A DNA stretch of 47,073 nt. It comes from Amycolatopsis decaplanina DSM 44594. GTDB lineage: Bacteria; Actinomycetota; Actinomycetes; Mycobacteriales; Pseudonocardiaceae. Each line of letters begins with the position of its first letter. The stretch's first letter is position 1. The stretch spans positions 1 through 47,073 of the forward strand of contig NZ_AOHO01000081.1 of NCBI RefSeq assembly GCF_000342005.1, given 5' to 3'. The notes below the pieces were generated by a model that worked only from the letters and a program-made list of their open reading frames with translations, was not told the origin of the DNA and made no database searches. This document shows, piece by piece, positions 7,688-18,114 of the stretch. Position numbers and translations under genes: made by a program.

Positions 7688-8254
7688 GTGTTCGAACGTC
7701 AGCAGAAGATCTTGGAAGCGGCCGTGCGGGTGATCGCGCGCAGCGGTGTGCGGGGCCTGCGGGTCGAGAAGATCGCGGCCGAGGCCGGGATCTCGACGTC
7801 GCTGATCTACTACCACTTCACCAACCGCGCCGGGCTGCTGCGGAAGACGCTGGAGTTCGTCAGCGATCGCGCCGCGGCGTACACCGAAGAGGCCGCGGCC
7901 GAGGCGGCGGATCCCCGCGCCGAGCTGGAACTCCTGCTGTTCGGGGAACTTCAGGACACGCAGGCGGTGCGGGAGAACAGCACCGCCTGGGGCGAACTGC
8001 GGGCCAGCGCCGTCTTCACCCCGGAACTGCGCGAACCGTTGGCGGAGTCGACCCGGATCTGGGTGGACGAGGTCGCCGAGGTGATCCGGCGCGTCGACTG
8101 CGCCGGGGTCAAGGCCGAAGACGCCGCGGAACGGCTCACCGGCCTCGTCGAAGGGCTCAGCGAGCGGTGGCTTTCCGGTTCGATGGACCTGGACCGGGCG
8201 CGCGACCTCCTGCGTGGCGCGATCGCGCTGGAACTGGACAGGGTGGGGGCCTGA
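7688..8254 (+). CDS. TetR/AcrR family transcriptional regulator
   Basis: A 188-residue repressor. The N-terminal HTH is canonical: RQQKILEAAVRVIARSGVRGLRVEKIAAEAGISTSLIYYHFTNRAGLLRKTLEFV (residues 4-57). The rest is the helical ligand and dimer domain. GTG start, 21 bases after the 28-bp palindrome. The stop TGA overlaps the ATG of the GerW gene (TGATG), so the two are translationally coupled. Likely targets are itself and the divergent deiminase lipoprotein. Confidence 0.85.
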   Translation: MFERQQKILEAAVRVIARSGVRGLRVEKIAAEAGISTSLIYYHFTNRAGLLRKTLEFVSDRAAAYTEEAAAEAADPRAELELLLFGELQDTQAVRENSTAWGELRASAVFTPELREPLAESTRIWVDEVAEVIRRVDCAGVKAEDAAERLTGLVEGLSERWLSGSMDLDRARDLLRGAIALELDRVGA

Positions 8255-8565
8255 TGGGACTCGAGAAGATCGTCGGTGTCATGCGTGACAACCTCACCGT
8301 CCGGCGCGTCTACGGCGAGCCCGTGGAGAAGGACGGCGTCGTGGTCATCCCGGCCGCGAGCGTCATCGGCGGCGGTGGCGGCGGGCACGGTGCCGAACAA
8401 GGTAAGGAAGGCGAAGGCGGCGGTTTCATCCTCGCCGCGCGACCCGTCGGCGCGTACGTGCTCAAAGGCGGTGACGTGCGCTGGGTGCCGGCGGTGGACG
8501 TGACGTTCCTCGGTGCGGTGTTCGCGGTCATGGCCGCGTCGATCCACCGGGCTCGGCGCCGGTGA
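8254..8565 (+). CDS. GerW/YtfJ family sporulation-type protein
   Basis: A 103-residue protein. It has the family layout: short N-terminal helix, a strand with VVVIPAASVIGGGGGGHG (the glycine-rich loop), then GGGFILAARPVGAYVLKGGDVRWVPAVDVT, and a hydrophobic C-terminal stretch (TFLGAVFAVMAASI). In Bacillus the homologue is needed for spore germination with some germinants; in actinomycetes the role is not established. It is coupled to the TetR gene upstream. Its 3' end overlaps the converging TetR gene by 38 bp. Confidence 0.8.
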   Translation: MGLEKIVGVMRDNLTVRRVYGEPVEKDGVVVIPAASVIGGGGGGHGAEQGKEGEGGGFILAARPVGAYVLKGGDVRWVPAVDVTFLGAVFAVMAASIHRARRR

Positions 8566-9187
8566 TGCCGGTGAGGATGAGATCGATTCCGGTGAGGAAC
8601 TGCTCCCGGTCGTCGTGATCGCGGGCTTCGTCGGCGATGGAGCGGAGGAAGGGGAACTCGCCGGGATCGAGTTCTTCCCACGCGTTCGCCGTGGCGCGGA
8701 GGAATTCGGCGCGGTCCACCCCGAGCCCGAGCACCTGGGAGTTCGCCGCGTTCTGGCCGGCGGCGCCGAAAATGTAGTGCACCAGCGCCGAGGTCGCCGT
8801 GAACCAGGTGGACTCGGGGACTCCCAGCGCGCTGACCCGTTGCCCGATGCTTTCGAAGATCCGCGGTGTCACCGAACTCCAAGGGCTGCGGGAAAGCCGG
8901 AGGGCGAGCTGGGGGGATAGCCACGGGTGCCGCTCGATCGCCTCGAACAAACCCAATGCGATGGCACGGATCTCCCGCTGGGGTGAGCCCGTGACCTCGA
9001 CGGCCATGGCGGTGGCGACGACGGACGCGGTCGCGGCGTCGAGCAGCGCGCCCTTGTTCGGCACATGCCAGTAGATCGCTCCGGGACCGGTGGCGAGGCG
9101 TTCGGTCAACGTCCGGAAGGTCAGCCCGCGTTCGCCGTCCGCGTCGAGCAGTTCGACGGCGGCCTCGACGATGCGCTCGCGGGACAG
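8528..9187 (-). CDS. TetR family regulator with unresolved start (possible frameshift)
   Basis: The body is TetR-like: SRERIVEAAVELLDADGERGLTFRTLTERLATGPGAIYWHVPNKGALLDAATASV holds the HTH, and the remainder resembles a TetR C-terminal domain. The frame stays open to a stop at 9275-9277 but contains no ATG, GTG or TTG upstream of the HTH; the only one, a TTG at 9109, would remove half of it. I give the CTG at 9187 as a placeholder. Alternatively the ATG at 9222, which opens the neighbouring frame (MTARHHGHAP...), was the start and a 1-2 base indel has broken the gene. Reads over 9185-9222 would decide. Confidence 0.6.
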   Translation of the reverse strand: MSRERIVEAAVELLDADGERGLTFRTLTERLATGPGAIYWHVPNKGALLDAATASVVATAMAVEVTGSPQREIRAIALGLFEAIERHPWLSPQLALRLSRSPWSSVTPRIFESIGQRVSALGVPESTWFTATSALVHYIFGAAGQNAANSQVLGLGVDRAEFLRATANAWEELDPGEFPFLRSIADEARDHDDREQFLTGIDLILTGITGAEPGGSTRP

Positions 9188-9287
9188 TGCCTCGGCGCGT
9201 GTCCGTGGTGCCGTGCCGTCATCCTGGCAGAGCGCTGATCCGGATCGAGCGGACGCGGACCGGTGACTTTCGGGCTAGTTTGCCTGT

Positions 9288-10226
9288 ATGGCGAAAAGCT
9301 CGGCGGTGGAGATCGAGGTCGGCGACCGGACGGTGCGCGTCTCCAACCCGGATCGCGTCTACTTCCCGGCGCGGGGCGAGACCAAGCTCGACCTCGTCCG
9401 CTACTACCTCGCGGTCGGTGACGGGATCGTGCGTGCGCTGCGGGAACGGCCGTGCATGCTGCACCGGTTCCCATCCGGCGTCTCGGGGGAGAAGGTCCAC
9501 CAGAAGCGGGTTCCGAACGGAGCCCCCGACTGGCTGCAGACCGTCCGCGTCGACTTCCCGTCCGGCAGGCACGCCTACGAACTGTGCGTCACGCATCCCG
9601 CCGACGTGATCTGGGCGGTGCAGATGTCCACCGTCGAGTTCCACCCGTGGAACTCCCGCCGCGCCGACACCGAACGCCCCGACGAGTGGCGGATCGACCT
9701 CGATCCGATGCCCGGCTGCTCGTTCTCCACCGTGCGGAAGGTCGCCCATACCGTTCGCGAGATCCTGAACGAACTCGGCATCACCGGCTGGCCGAAGACC
9801 TCCGGCGGGCAGGGCATGCACGTCTATGTGCGGATCGAACCGCGGTGGGGTTTCCAGGAGGTACGCCGGGCCGCGCTCGCCTTCGCGCGCGAGGTCGAGC
9901 GCCGGATGCCAGACGAGGTCACCACAACCTGGTGGCGCAAGGACCGAGATCCCTCGAAGCTGTTCGTGGACTACAACCAGAACGCCCGCGACCACACCAT
10001 CGCGAGCGCCTACTCGGTTCGCGGCGTGCCCGAAGCCGTCGTCTCGACCCCGATCGGATGGGACGAGATCGACGACGTCGAACCGCGTGAGTTCACCATC
10101 GCCACCGTGCCCGCGCGCTTCGCCGAACTCGGCGACCTGCACGCGGGCATCGACGACACGGCGTACTCGCTCGACACCTTGCTCGAATGGGCGGACCGCG
10201 ACGGACTCGACGCCGAAGCCGAGTGA
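9288..10226 (+). CDS. Stand-alone LigD polymerase (PolDom) protein, archaeo-eukaryotic primase fold
   Basis: A 312-residue protein with the full polymerase domain of NHEJ ligase D: DRVYFPARGETKLDLVRYY near the N-terminus, ADVIWAVQMSTVEFHPWNSR, the metal-binding RIDLDPMPG, SGGQGMHVYVRI, and VDYNQNARDHTIASAYS. The DxD of RIDLDP and the later VDYNQN aspartate are the expected catalytic acids. Function is gap-filling by NTP or dNTP addition during end joining. No ATP-dependent ligase, phosphoesterase or Ku gene lies next to it. ATG start at 9288. A strong hairpin follows 7 bases after the stop. Confidence 0.88.
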   Translation: MAKSSAVEIEVGDRTVRVSNPDRVYFPARGETKLDLVRYYLAVGDGIVRALRERPCMLHRFPSGVSGEKVHQKRVPNGAPDWLQTVRVDFPSGRHAYELCVTHPADVIWAVQMSTVEFHPWNSRRADTERPDEWRIDLDPMPGCSFSTVRKVAHTVREILNELGITGWPKTSGGQGMHVYVRIEPRWGFQEVRRAALAFAREVERRMPDEVTTTWWRKDRDPSKLFVDYNQNARDHTIASAYSVRGVPEAVVSTPIGWDEIDDVEPREFTIATVPARFAELGDLHAGIDDTAYSLDTLLEWADRDGLDAEAE

Positions 10227-10232
10227 CGGCCT

Positions 10233-10264
10233 CCGACCGCATTTAGAGGGCTAAATGCGGTCGG
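10233..10264 (+). terminator. Stem-loop after the LigD-polymerase gene
   Basis: Perfect 14-bp stem CCGACCGCATTTAG / CTAAATGCGGTCGG with AGGG loop. The GCATTTAGAGG sequence recurs at 10315-10327, and TAAATGCGGG at 10926-10935, so this hairpin also belongs to the repeat material of the following block. Confidence 0.65.
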
Positions 10265-10312
10265 GAATGCAGGGGCCCGGCCCGGCGAGGTCGCGAAAGC
10301 CAGTCAGTGAGG

Positions 10313-10935
10313 TCCCGCATTTAGAGGACCGCTGAGGAGTAAGGCAAATGTGTCGTGACCGACCCTCCTGCCGTGAAAGCCTTCTTCGCTGACTTCAAGC
10401 TGGGCAGAGAGTCCTTCGCCACGCTGTTCTGGACTGGCAGACGAGGCCGGCCGTGCATCGAGTGACCACATGGGACACTTTCTGGTGGCAAAATATCCGA
10501 TCGATGCCCATATGCCTAGTTCCGCGCGGGGGTCGTGAGTGGTAAAGAGCGTTAGAGCGGACCGGTATTTACCTACCTACGCTTTCATCAACTCACGACG
10601 ATCCGCTCTCGGACTTGATCAAGACCAGGACCACGCCACCGGCCGAGCGGGGAGGATTCCGGACGTTCAACGTCCGGAATCCTCCCCCGTCGCACCCCCT
10701 TCATCCAGCCCGAGGACACCCAGGTGGGCCCAGGTTCCAGTGGGTAGGCAAATACCGGTCCGCTCTAACGCTCTTTACCACTCGCGACCCCCGCATGAAG
10801 TGCGCAAATCGGGCACTTTGATCGGGATCCGTGTCTCTTATGGACAGTCAAGAATGCGCCGGGTCGCTTTGGCGCCTCTGCTCCCGCCGCCAACCCAGCC
10901 ACGCCACATTTGCCTTACCCTTCAATAAATGCGGG
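10313..10935. repeat. Intergenic block of concentric inverted repeats, including palindrome copy 2
   Basis: Four nested inverted repeats share about the same centre. Outermost is CCCGCATTTA (10313-10322) with TAAATGCGGG (10926-10935). Next is GTAAGGCAAATGTG (10339-10352) with its exact complement at 10905-10918. Then comes a 51-bp pair (10525-10575 and 10744-10794) with two mismatches, carrying the GTGAGTGGTAAAGAGCG family motif. Innermost is a palindrome at 10650-10682 with 16-bp arms GAGGATTCCGGACGTT. A short frame (10355-10465, VTDPPAVKAFFADFKLGRES) is open but unconvincing. No transposase is present. Confidence 0.8.
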
Positions 10936-10943
10936 GCCGAGGA

Positions 10944-13331
<2,388 letters not shown>

Positions 13332-13539
13332 GTCTCCATCCTCATGTGGGCCGCGTGTACGTTCCGTCAGCCTCACCGGGCTCGATCTAACCAGCCTCGA
13401 GCCGTTCGTCCTCGATGATGATCACGCTAGGTGAGTTCGGGGGCCTTCCGCTTCTCGATTCCTGATCCGTCTTCCCGGAGCAGGGGCGCGAGGAGTTCCT
13501 CGCGCTCGCGGCGACGACGGCCGGGAGGGGCCTCGGTGA

Positions 13540-14043
13540 TCAGACACTCCAGCCCTCGCTCCTGGTCGCCTTCAGGTAGTCCTCGACCGGTGGGCCGACC
13601 GGCCTGCCCTCGTACTGGGTCGACAGCACCACCGACGACCTGATCTCGCCGTGTTCGCCCAGCCGCTCGAAGAGGCCTTCGAGATGTTCGAGCGACACGA
13701 CCCGCACCTTCAGCATGGTGCAGCGGTCGCCGCTGAGCCGGTGCAGTTCGACCACCTCGGGGTAGTCGTCCGACTTGCTGGTGCGCAGCAGGCAGCTGCC
13801 GAGTGAGCAGCGCATTTCGACGAACGCCTGCAGACCGTACCCGGCGCGGCGCGCGTCGACCTGGGCGCGATACCCGGTGATGACGCCCGCCTCCTCCAGC
13901 CTCCGGACCCGTTCGGCGACCGCCGGGGCGGAGAGGTTCACACGGCGGCCCAATTCCTTGAACGAGAGCCGGCCGTCGCTCTGGAGCGTTTCGAGGAGCC
14001 GCCAGTCGAGGTCGTCCAGCGCCCTTTCCGATCGTAAGGTCAT
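13540..14043 (-). CDS. Lrp/AsnC family transcriptional regulator
   Basis: A 167-residue regulator. Residues about 9-65 form the AsnC-type HTH (LDDLDWRLLETLQSDGRLSFKELGRRVNLSAPAVAERVRRLEEAGVI). The rest is the RAM-like effector domain (AGYGLQAFVEM...RCTMLKVRVVSLEHLEGLFERL). It is divergent from an MFS exporter 93 bp away, the common arrangement in which an Lrp protein responds to an amino acid and controls its exporter. Downstream, 13377-13539 holds no gene I can support. Confidence 0.86.
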   Translation of the reverse strand: MTLRSERALDDLDWRLLETLQSDGRLSFKELGRRVNLSAPAVAERVRRLEEAGVITGYRAQVDARRAGYGLQAFVEMRCSLGSCLLRTSKSDDYPEVVELHRLSGDRCTMLKVRVVSLEHLEGLFERLGEHGEIRSSVVLSTQYEGRPVGPPVEDYLKATRSEGWSV

Positions 14044-14136
14044 CGCGCCCGGATTCCTTCCATGATGGGCCTCGCACCCCCGCGAAGCCTTCGTCAGCCT
14101 ATTCGCCGCGGCACCCGGAATCCCTAGTTTTGAATC

Positions 14137-15321
14137 ATGAAACCGATGTTCGCGCTCTTCATGGGCGTCGCCTGTCTCAGTACCGCGGTCGTCGGCCTGT
14201 CCACCACGGCGGCGTTGATCGTGGTCGAGCACGCCGGTGCCACGTGGAGCGGACTCCCGAGCGCCGTGCTGGTACTCGGTTCCGCCGTGGGTTCGCTGTC
14301 GTCGGGAGTACTGGCCGCTCGCCACGGCAGGCGGTTCGTGCTGGTGCTGATGTACGGCACCGCGGTGGCGGGCGCGCTGATCTCCTTCGCCGGTGCGCTC
14401 GGCGGGTCCGTGCTCGCGCTGGTGGCCGGGATGCCCTTGATCGGCTTCGGCAACAGCGGGGCGCAACTCTCCCGGTACACGGCCGCCGACCTCTCGCCCG
14501 AGCACCGCAAGGGTTTCGCACTGTCCACGATGGTCTGGGCGGGGACCGTCGGCGCGGTCGCGGGACCCGCGCTGATCGCGCCCGCCGCGGCGAGGGCGGA
14601 AGCCGCCGAACTACCCGCCCTGTCCGGTCCGATCGCGGCCGGGGCGATCGTCGTGGCCATCGCCGTGGTCGCCGTCGCCACCCTGCCGCGAGGACTCGCC
14701 GCACCGGCGGAGCGGGTGTCGAGGCGGGAGCGGATGCCCATGCGGAACCCGGTGATCCTCGGGCCGCTCGTGGCGATGGTCGGCGCGCAGCTGGCCATGG
14801 TGGCGGTGATGACGATGACCCCCGTCCAGCTGCACCAGCACGGTCAGGGGCTCGACGTCGTCGGCTGGGTGCTGAGCGCCCATCTGGCCGGGATGTTCGC
14901 GCTGGCGCCGCTGTCCGGCTGGATCGCCGACCGCTGGGGTGGCCGAGCTGCCATCTTCGGCGGGATCGGCACGCTCACCGTCGCGGCGGTCACCGCGATC
15001 GGCGCCCCCGATTCGCATCACGTGGGAATCCCGGTCGCGATGTTCTTGCTGGGTTACGGCTGGAATCTGGTGTTCGTCGGCGGCAGCAGCATGCTCAGCC
15101 GCGATCTCCCGCCCGCTCAGCGGACGAGCGCGCAGGGCACGGTCGACGCGTTCGTCTGGGGGACCTCGGCCGCGGCGAGCCTGCTCGCAGGGCAGCTGTT
15201 CGGCCTGGGCGGATACGTTCTGGTCGCCGTCGCGGGCGGGCTGTGCGCCCTCGTCCCGCTCGCGGTGATCGGCCGCCGGGCGGTCGTGCGGGAACCCGGT
15301 GAAAAAGCCGTGCTCCGCTGA
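14137..15321 (+). CDS. MFS transporter (12-helix exporter type)
   Basis: A 394-residue integral membrane protein with about 12 hydrophobic segments. The loop 2-3 motif is present as GVLAARHGRRFVLVLM and its second-half counterpart as GWIADRWGGRAAIFGG. The middle basic loop (RVSRRERMPMR) divides two six-helix halves. No substrate-specific motif is visible. It is divergent from an Lrp regulator, so an amino acid or a related metabolite is a reasonable but unproven cargo. Confidence 0.85.
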   Translation: MKPMFALFMGVACLSTAVVGLSTTAALIVVEHAGATWSGLPSAVLVLGSAVGSLSSGVLAARHGRRFVLVLMYGTAVAGALISFAGALGGSVLALVAGMPLIGFGNSGAQLSRYTAADLSPEHRKGFALSTMVWAGTVGAVAGPALIAPAAARAEAAELPALSGPIAAGAIVVAIAVVAVATLPRGLAAPAERVSRRERMPMRNPVILGPLVAMVGAQLAMVAVMTMTPVQLHQHGQGLDVVGWVLSAHLAGMFALAPLSGWIADRWGGRAAIFGGIGTLTVAAVTAIGAPDSHHVGIPVAMFLLGYGWNLVFVGGSSMLSRDLPPAQRTSAQGTVDAFVWGTSAAASLLAGQLFGLGGYVLVAVAGGLCALVPLAVIGRRAVVREPGEKAVLR

Positions 15322-15459
15322 TCTGCGCAACGCGGGCCCGGCCGTCATACTGCTTCACTCCGACGTGAACGAACCCGTGATGACGCAGATCACGTGGGTG
15401 ACCGATTCGGAGGGTCCTAGGGTGAAAGCAGACAAGATGCGGGAGATCGGGGGTGCACG

Positions 15460-15648
15460 ATGAGCGAGTTCGCGGTGAATCTGCGGGACCGGGTGCGGCA
15501 GGCCAGGGAGGACGTCCAGATCGCCAAGCAGGCCTCGGACGAGGACCGGGCCTCGGCCGTCGGCGCCGATCTGGCCAACCTGGAGCGGCTGGCCGCCGAG
15601 CACGGGGTGGAACTGCCGGAGCAGACCTCGGGCGACGCCCGGGCGTGA
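15460..15648 (+). CDS. Small conserved-looking hypothetical protein
   Basis: A 62-residue, hydrophilic, probably helical protein (MSEFAVNLRDRVRQAREDVQIAKQASDEDRASAVGADLANLERLAAEHGVEL). There are no cysteines and no membrane segment. Codon usage is strongly GC-rich at third positions, which supports coding. It precedes the polyamine operon by 45 bp and could be co-transcribed. Function unknown. Confidence 0.65.
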   Translation: MSEFAVNLRDRVRQAREDVQIAKQASDEDRASAVGADLANLERLAAEHGVELPEQTSGDARA

Positions 15649-15693
15649 CCCCGGGTTCCCTGCCGGTGATCGCCCTTTGACACCCTGGGGCGT

Positions 15694-16836
15694 GTGACCG
15701 AAAGCCTGAACCGGATCCGCGCGTTCCTGGCGGACCGCGAGCCGCCGACACCGTGCCTGGTCGTGGACACCGACCTGGTCGCGGAGCGTGCGGCCGCGGT
15801 CTCGAAGGTGTTCCCGGACGCGCTGATCCGCTACGCGGTCAAGGCGAATCCCGCTCCCGCGGTACTCGACGCGGTGTCGTCGACCGGCGCGGGATTCGAC
15901 GTGGCGGGCACGGCCGAGATCGAGCTGTGCCTGTCCCGGGACGCGACGGCGGCGGAACTGGCCTACGGCAACACGATCAAGAAACCGGCGGACATCGCCT
16001 TCGCCTACGGGCGCGGAGTCCGTGAGTTCACCACGGACTCCGCCGGTGATCTGGCGAATCTTGCCGAGCACGCGCCCGGTTCGCTGGTCTCGGTCCGCCT
16101 GCTGACCGGTGGCCCGGACTCGGTCACGCCGTTCGGTCACAAGTTCGGCTGCGAACCGGCGGTGGCCGCCACGCTGCTCCGCCAGGCCGTGGAAACCGGG
16201 CTGCGGCCGGGAATCGCCTTCCACGTCGGTTCACAGCAGCCGGATCCGGCCGCCTGGGAGATCGGGATCGCGACCGCGGCCAAGGTCGCCGCCGAAGCCG
16301 GCGTCGCCCTGGAGCGGCTCAACATCGGCGGCGGGTTCGCCACCGAGCACCGGGAACCCGTGCCGTCGCTGACGGACTACGCGACAGCCATCCACGCCGC
16401 CCGCCGAGAGCATCTGCCGGAACCGGAGTTGCTGCTGGAGCCGGGCCGGGTGATCGTCGCCGACGCCGGGCTGATCAGGACCGAGGTCGTCCTGGTGACC
16501 ACTCGCGTCGCCGCCGACGAACGCCGCTGGGTCTATCTCGACGTCGGCAGATACAACGGAATGGCGGAGTGCGAGAACGAAGCTGTCGCGTATCGGCTGG
16601 AGGCCGTCGGCGTCAAGGGTCCGGAAGGGCCGGTGGTCCTCGCGGGGCCGACCTGCGATGGTGACGACGTGTTGTACCAGAGGACGCCGTGCGCGCTGCC
16701 GAGGTCGTTGAAGGCGGGCGACCGGCTCGACATCCCGGGCACCGGGGCGTACACCGCCAGCTACTCGTCCGTCGCCTTCAACGGAATCGAGCCGTTGCGC
16801 ACCTATTGTGTGGGGAGGTTCGCCGATGCCGGGTGA
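15694..16836 (+). CDS. Ornithine decarboxylase-type (fold III) PLP decarboxylase
   Basis: A 380-residue alanine-racemase-fold decarboxylase that should make putrescine from ornithine (or another diamine from a related amino acid). RYAVKAN places the PLP lysine at 50. HVGSQQ, LNIGGGFAT and LLEPGRVIV are PLP-contact motifs, and GPTCDGDDVLYQ carries the Cys/Asp pair of the second active-site half. Length fits the short eukaryote-like ODC class rather than biosynthetic ADC. GTG start. Its end overlaps the SpeD start by 11 bp, giving a tight three-gene spermidine operon. Confidence 0.88.
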   Translation: MTESLNRIRAFLADREPPTPCLVVDTDLVAERAAAVSKVFPDALIRYAVKANPAPAVLDAVSSTGAGFDVAGTAEIELCLSRDATAAELAYGNTIKKPADIAFAYGRGVREFTTDSAGDLANLAEHAPGSLVSVRLLTGGPDSVTPFGHKFGCEPAVAATLLRQAVETGLRPGIAFHVGSQQPDPAAWEIGIATAAKVAAEAGVALERLNIGGGFATEHREPVPSLTDYATAIHAARREHLPEPELLLEPGRVIVADAGLIRTEVVLVTTRVAADERRWVYLDVGRYNGMAECENEAVAYRLEAVGVKGPEGPVVLAGPTCDGDDVLYQRTPCALPRSLKAGDRLDIPGTGAYTASYSSVAFNGIEPLRTYCVGRFADAG

Positions 16837-17197
16837 AGGACCACTCGTCGGCCGGTTCGCCGGCCGCCACGTACTCGCGGAGTTCGAGGGGATCGAGCCG
16901 TCGCTGCTCGACGACGCCGTACTCCTCAAGAAGACCCTCGCCGACGCGGTGACCGAGGCAGGGGCGACGGTCTGCGAAGTCGTGTCGCATTCCTTCGCCC
17001 CGCAAGGGGTCACCGTGCTCGCGCTGTTGGCCGAATCGCACGCGTCGGTGCACACCTATCCGGAGATCGGCTCGGTGTTCGTGGACGTGTTCACCTGCGG
17101 GGACCGGGCGGATCCGGAGCGCGCGGTCGCGCTGCTGGCGAAGATGCTGGGCGCCGGCACCGTCCGGATGTCCACTGTGGAACGAGGAGAGAATTGA
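16826..17197 (+). CDS. speD: S-adenosylmethionine decarboxylase proenzyme
   Basis: A 123-residue bacterial-type AdoMetDC that supplies the aminopropyl donor for spermidine. The self-cleavage site ESHASVHTYPE is intact; the Ser after Glu becomes the pyruvoyl group, and FTCGDRADP carries the catalytic Cys. Start ATG 16826 follows GGGGAGG within the end of the ODC gene. The stop overlaps the next ATG by one base. Length is normal for the class 1B enzyme. Confidence 0.93.
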   Translation: MPGEGPLVGRFAGRHVLAEFEGIEPSLLDDAVLLKKTLADAVTEAGATVCEVVSHSFAPQGVTVLALLAESHASVHTYPEIGSVFVDVFTCGDRADPERAVALLAKMLGAGTVRMSTVERGEN

Positions 17198-18057
17198 TGG
17201 CGCAGCGAGTGATCGTCGAGCCGATGGGCGCGGGGCTCACCCGGAACTGGGATGTCGAGGAGGTCCTGTTCGAGGGCCGTACGGCGTTCCAGGATGTCCT
17301 CATCGGACGGACCGCGCAGGGTATCTCCCTGTTCTGCGACGACGAACGGCAGAGCACCGAACTGAGTCAGCTCGTCTACCACGAGGCGCTGATGGTCCCG
17401 ACGCTGCTGCTCGCCGAACGCGTCGAGTGGGTGCTGATCATCGGCTCCAGCGAAGGGGTCGCCTCCGAGCTCGCGGTCGCGGCGGGGGCCGAGGTGGTCG
17501 ATCACGTCGACATCGACGCCGAAGCGGTGCGGGCCTGCGCCGAGCACCTTCCCTACGGCTACACCCTCGACGATCTGGCCCGTGCCGAGCGCGGGGAGGG
17601 GAAGGTCCGTGTCCACTACCGCGACGGCTGGGAGTTCCTCGCCGAGGCTCAGGAGCGCGGTGACTCCTACGACGTGGTCGTGATCGACCTGCCGGACGAG
17701 AACGGCGATCCGGAGGCGCAGCACAACCGGCTGTACGGTGCCGATTTCCTGGCCCGGTGCACGGCACTGCTCACCGACGGGGGAGTGGTCGGCTGCCAGG
17801 CGGGTTGCCCGACGCTGTGGCGCAATCAGACGCTGATCGCGTCGTGGCGCCGGTTCGCCGAGTCGTTCGGGACCGTTCTCTACTACGGTTCGGACGAGCA
17901 TGAGTGGGCCTTCGTGACCGGCAGGGTCGACGCGCTCGACGATCCCGGCGCACTCGTCGCGGAGAGGATCGGCAAGGCGGGAATCGGGGAGTCCACTATG
18001 GACGAGGGCGCGCTGAGGGCGAACACGGTGCCGCCGTTTTCACTTCGGAGTAACTGA
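17197..18057 (+). CDS. speE: Spermidine synthase (aminopropyltransferase)
   Basis: A 286-residue Rossmann-fold aminopropyltransferase. Motifs include DVLIGRTAQGISLFCDDERQSTELSQLVYHEAL, then LIIGSSEGVASELA for the cosubstrate site, DHVDIDAEAV, and VVVIDLPDENGDPEAQHNRLYGADF for the polyamine-side acidic residues. The usual GGGDG is GSSEG here, a mild divergence. ATG 17197 overlaps the speD stop (TGATG) and has AGGAGAG upstream. With ODC and SpeD it completes putrescine-to-spermidine synthesis. Product specificity (spermidine or thermospermine) cannot be read from sequence. Confidence 0.9.
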   Translation: MAQRVIVEPMGAGLTRNWDVEEVLFEGRTAFQDVLIGRTAQGISLFCDDERQSTELSQLVYHEALMVPTLLLAERVEWVLIIGSSEGVASELAVAAGAEVVDHVDIDAEAVRACAEHLPYGYTLDDLARAERGEGKVRVHYRDGWEFLAEAQERGDSYDVVVIDLPDENGDPEAQHNRLYGADFLARCTALLTDGGVVGCQAGCPTLWRNQTLIASWRRFAESFGTVLYYGSDEHEWAFVTGRVDALDDPGALVAERIGKAGIGESTMDEGALRANTVPPFSLRSN

Positions 18058-18076
18058 TAACCTCGCGATCGTTATC
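18056..18076. promoter_or_regulatory. Inverted repeat GATAAC-N9-GTTATC
   Basis: Perfect 6-bp arms overlapping the speE stop, about 40-60 bases before the GAF-ANTAR gene. The A/T-rich arms stand out in this GC-rich context, so it is a candidate operator or promoter element. No protein can be assigned. Confidence 0.35.
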
Positions 18077-18114
18077 TTGCCGAGATCAAAGGTCGTCGCT
18101 GTGCGTGACGCCTT

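Noticed and set aside
10355..10465. 36-codon frame VTDPPAVKAFFADFKLGRES... in the repeat block
   Set aside because: Very short, unknown, and embedded in inverted-repeat DNA; probably a chance frame in repeated intergenic sequence.
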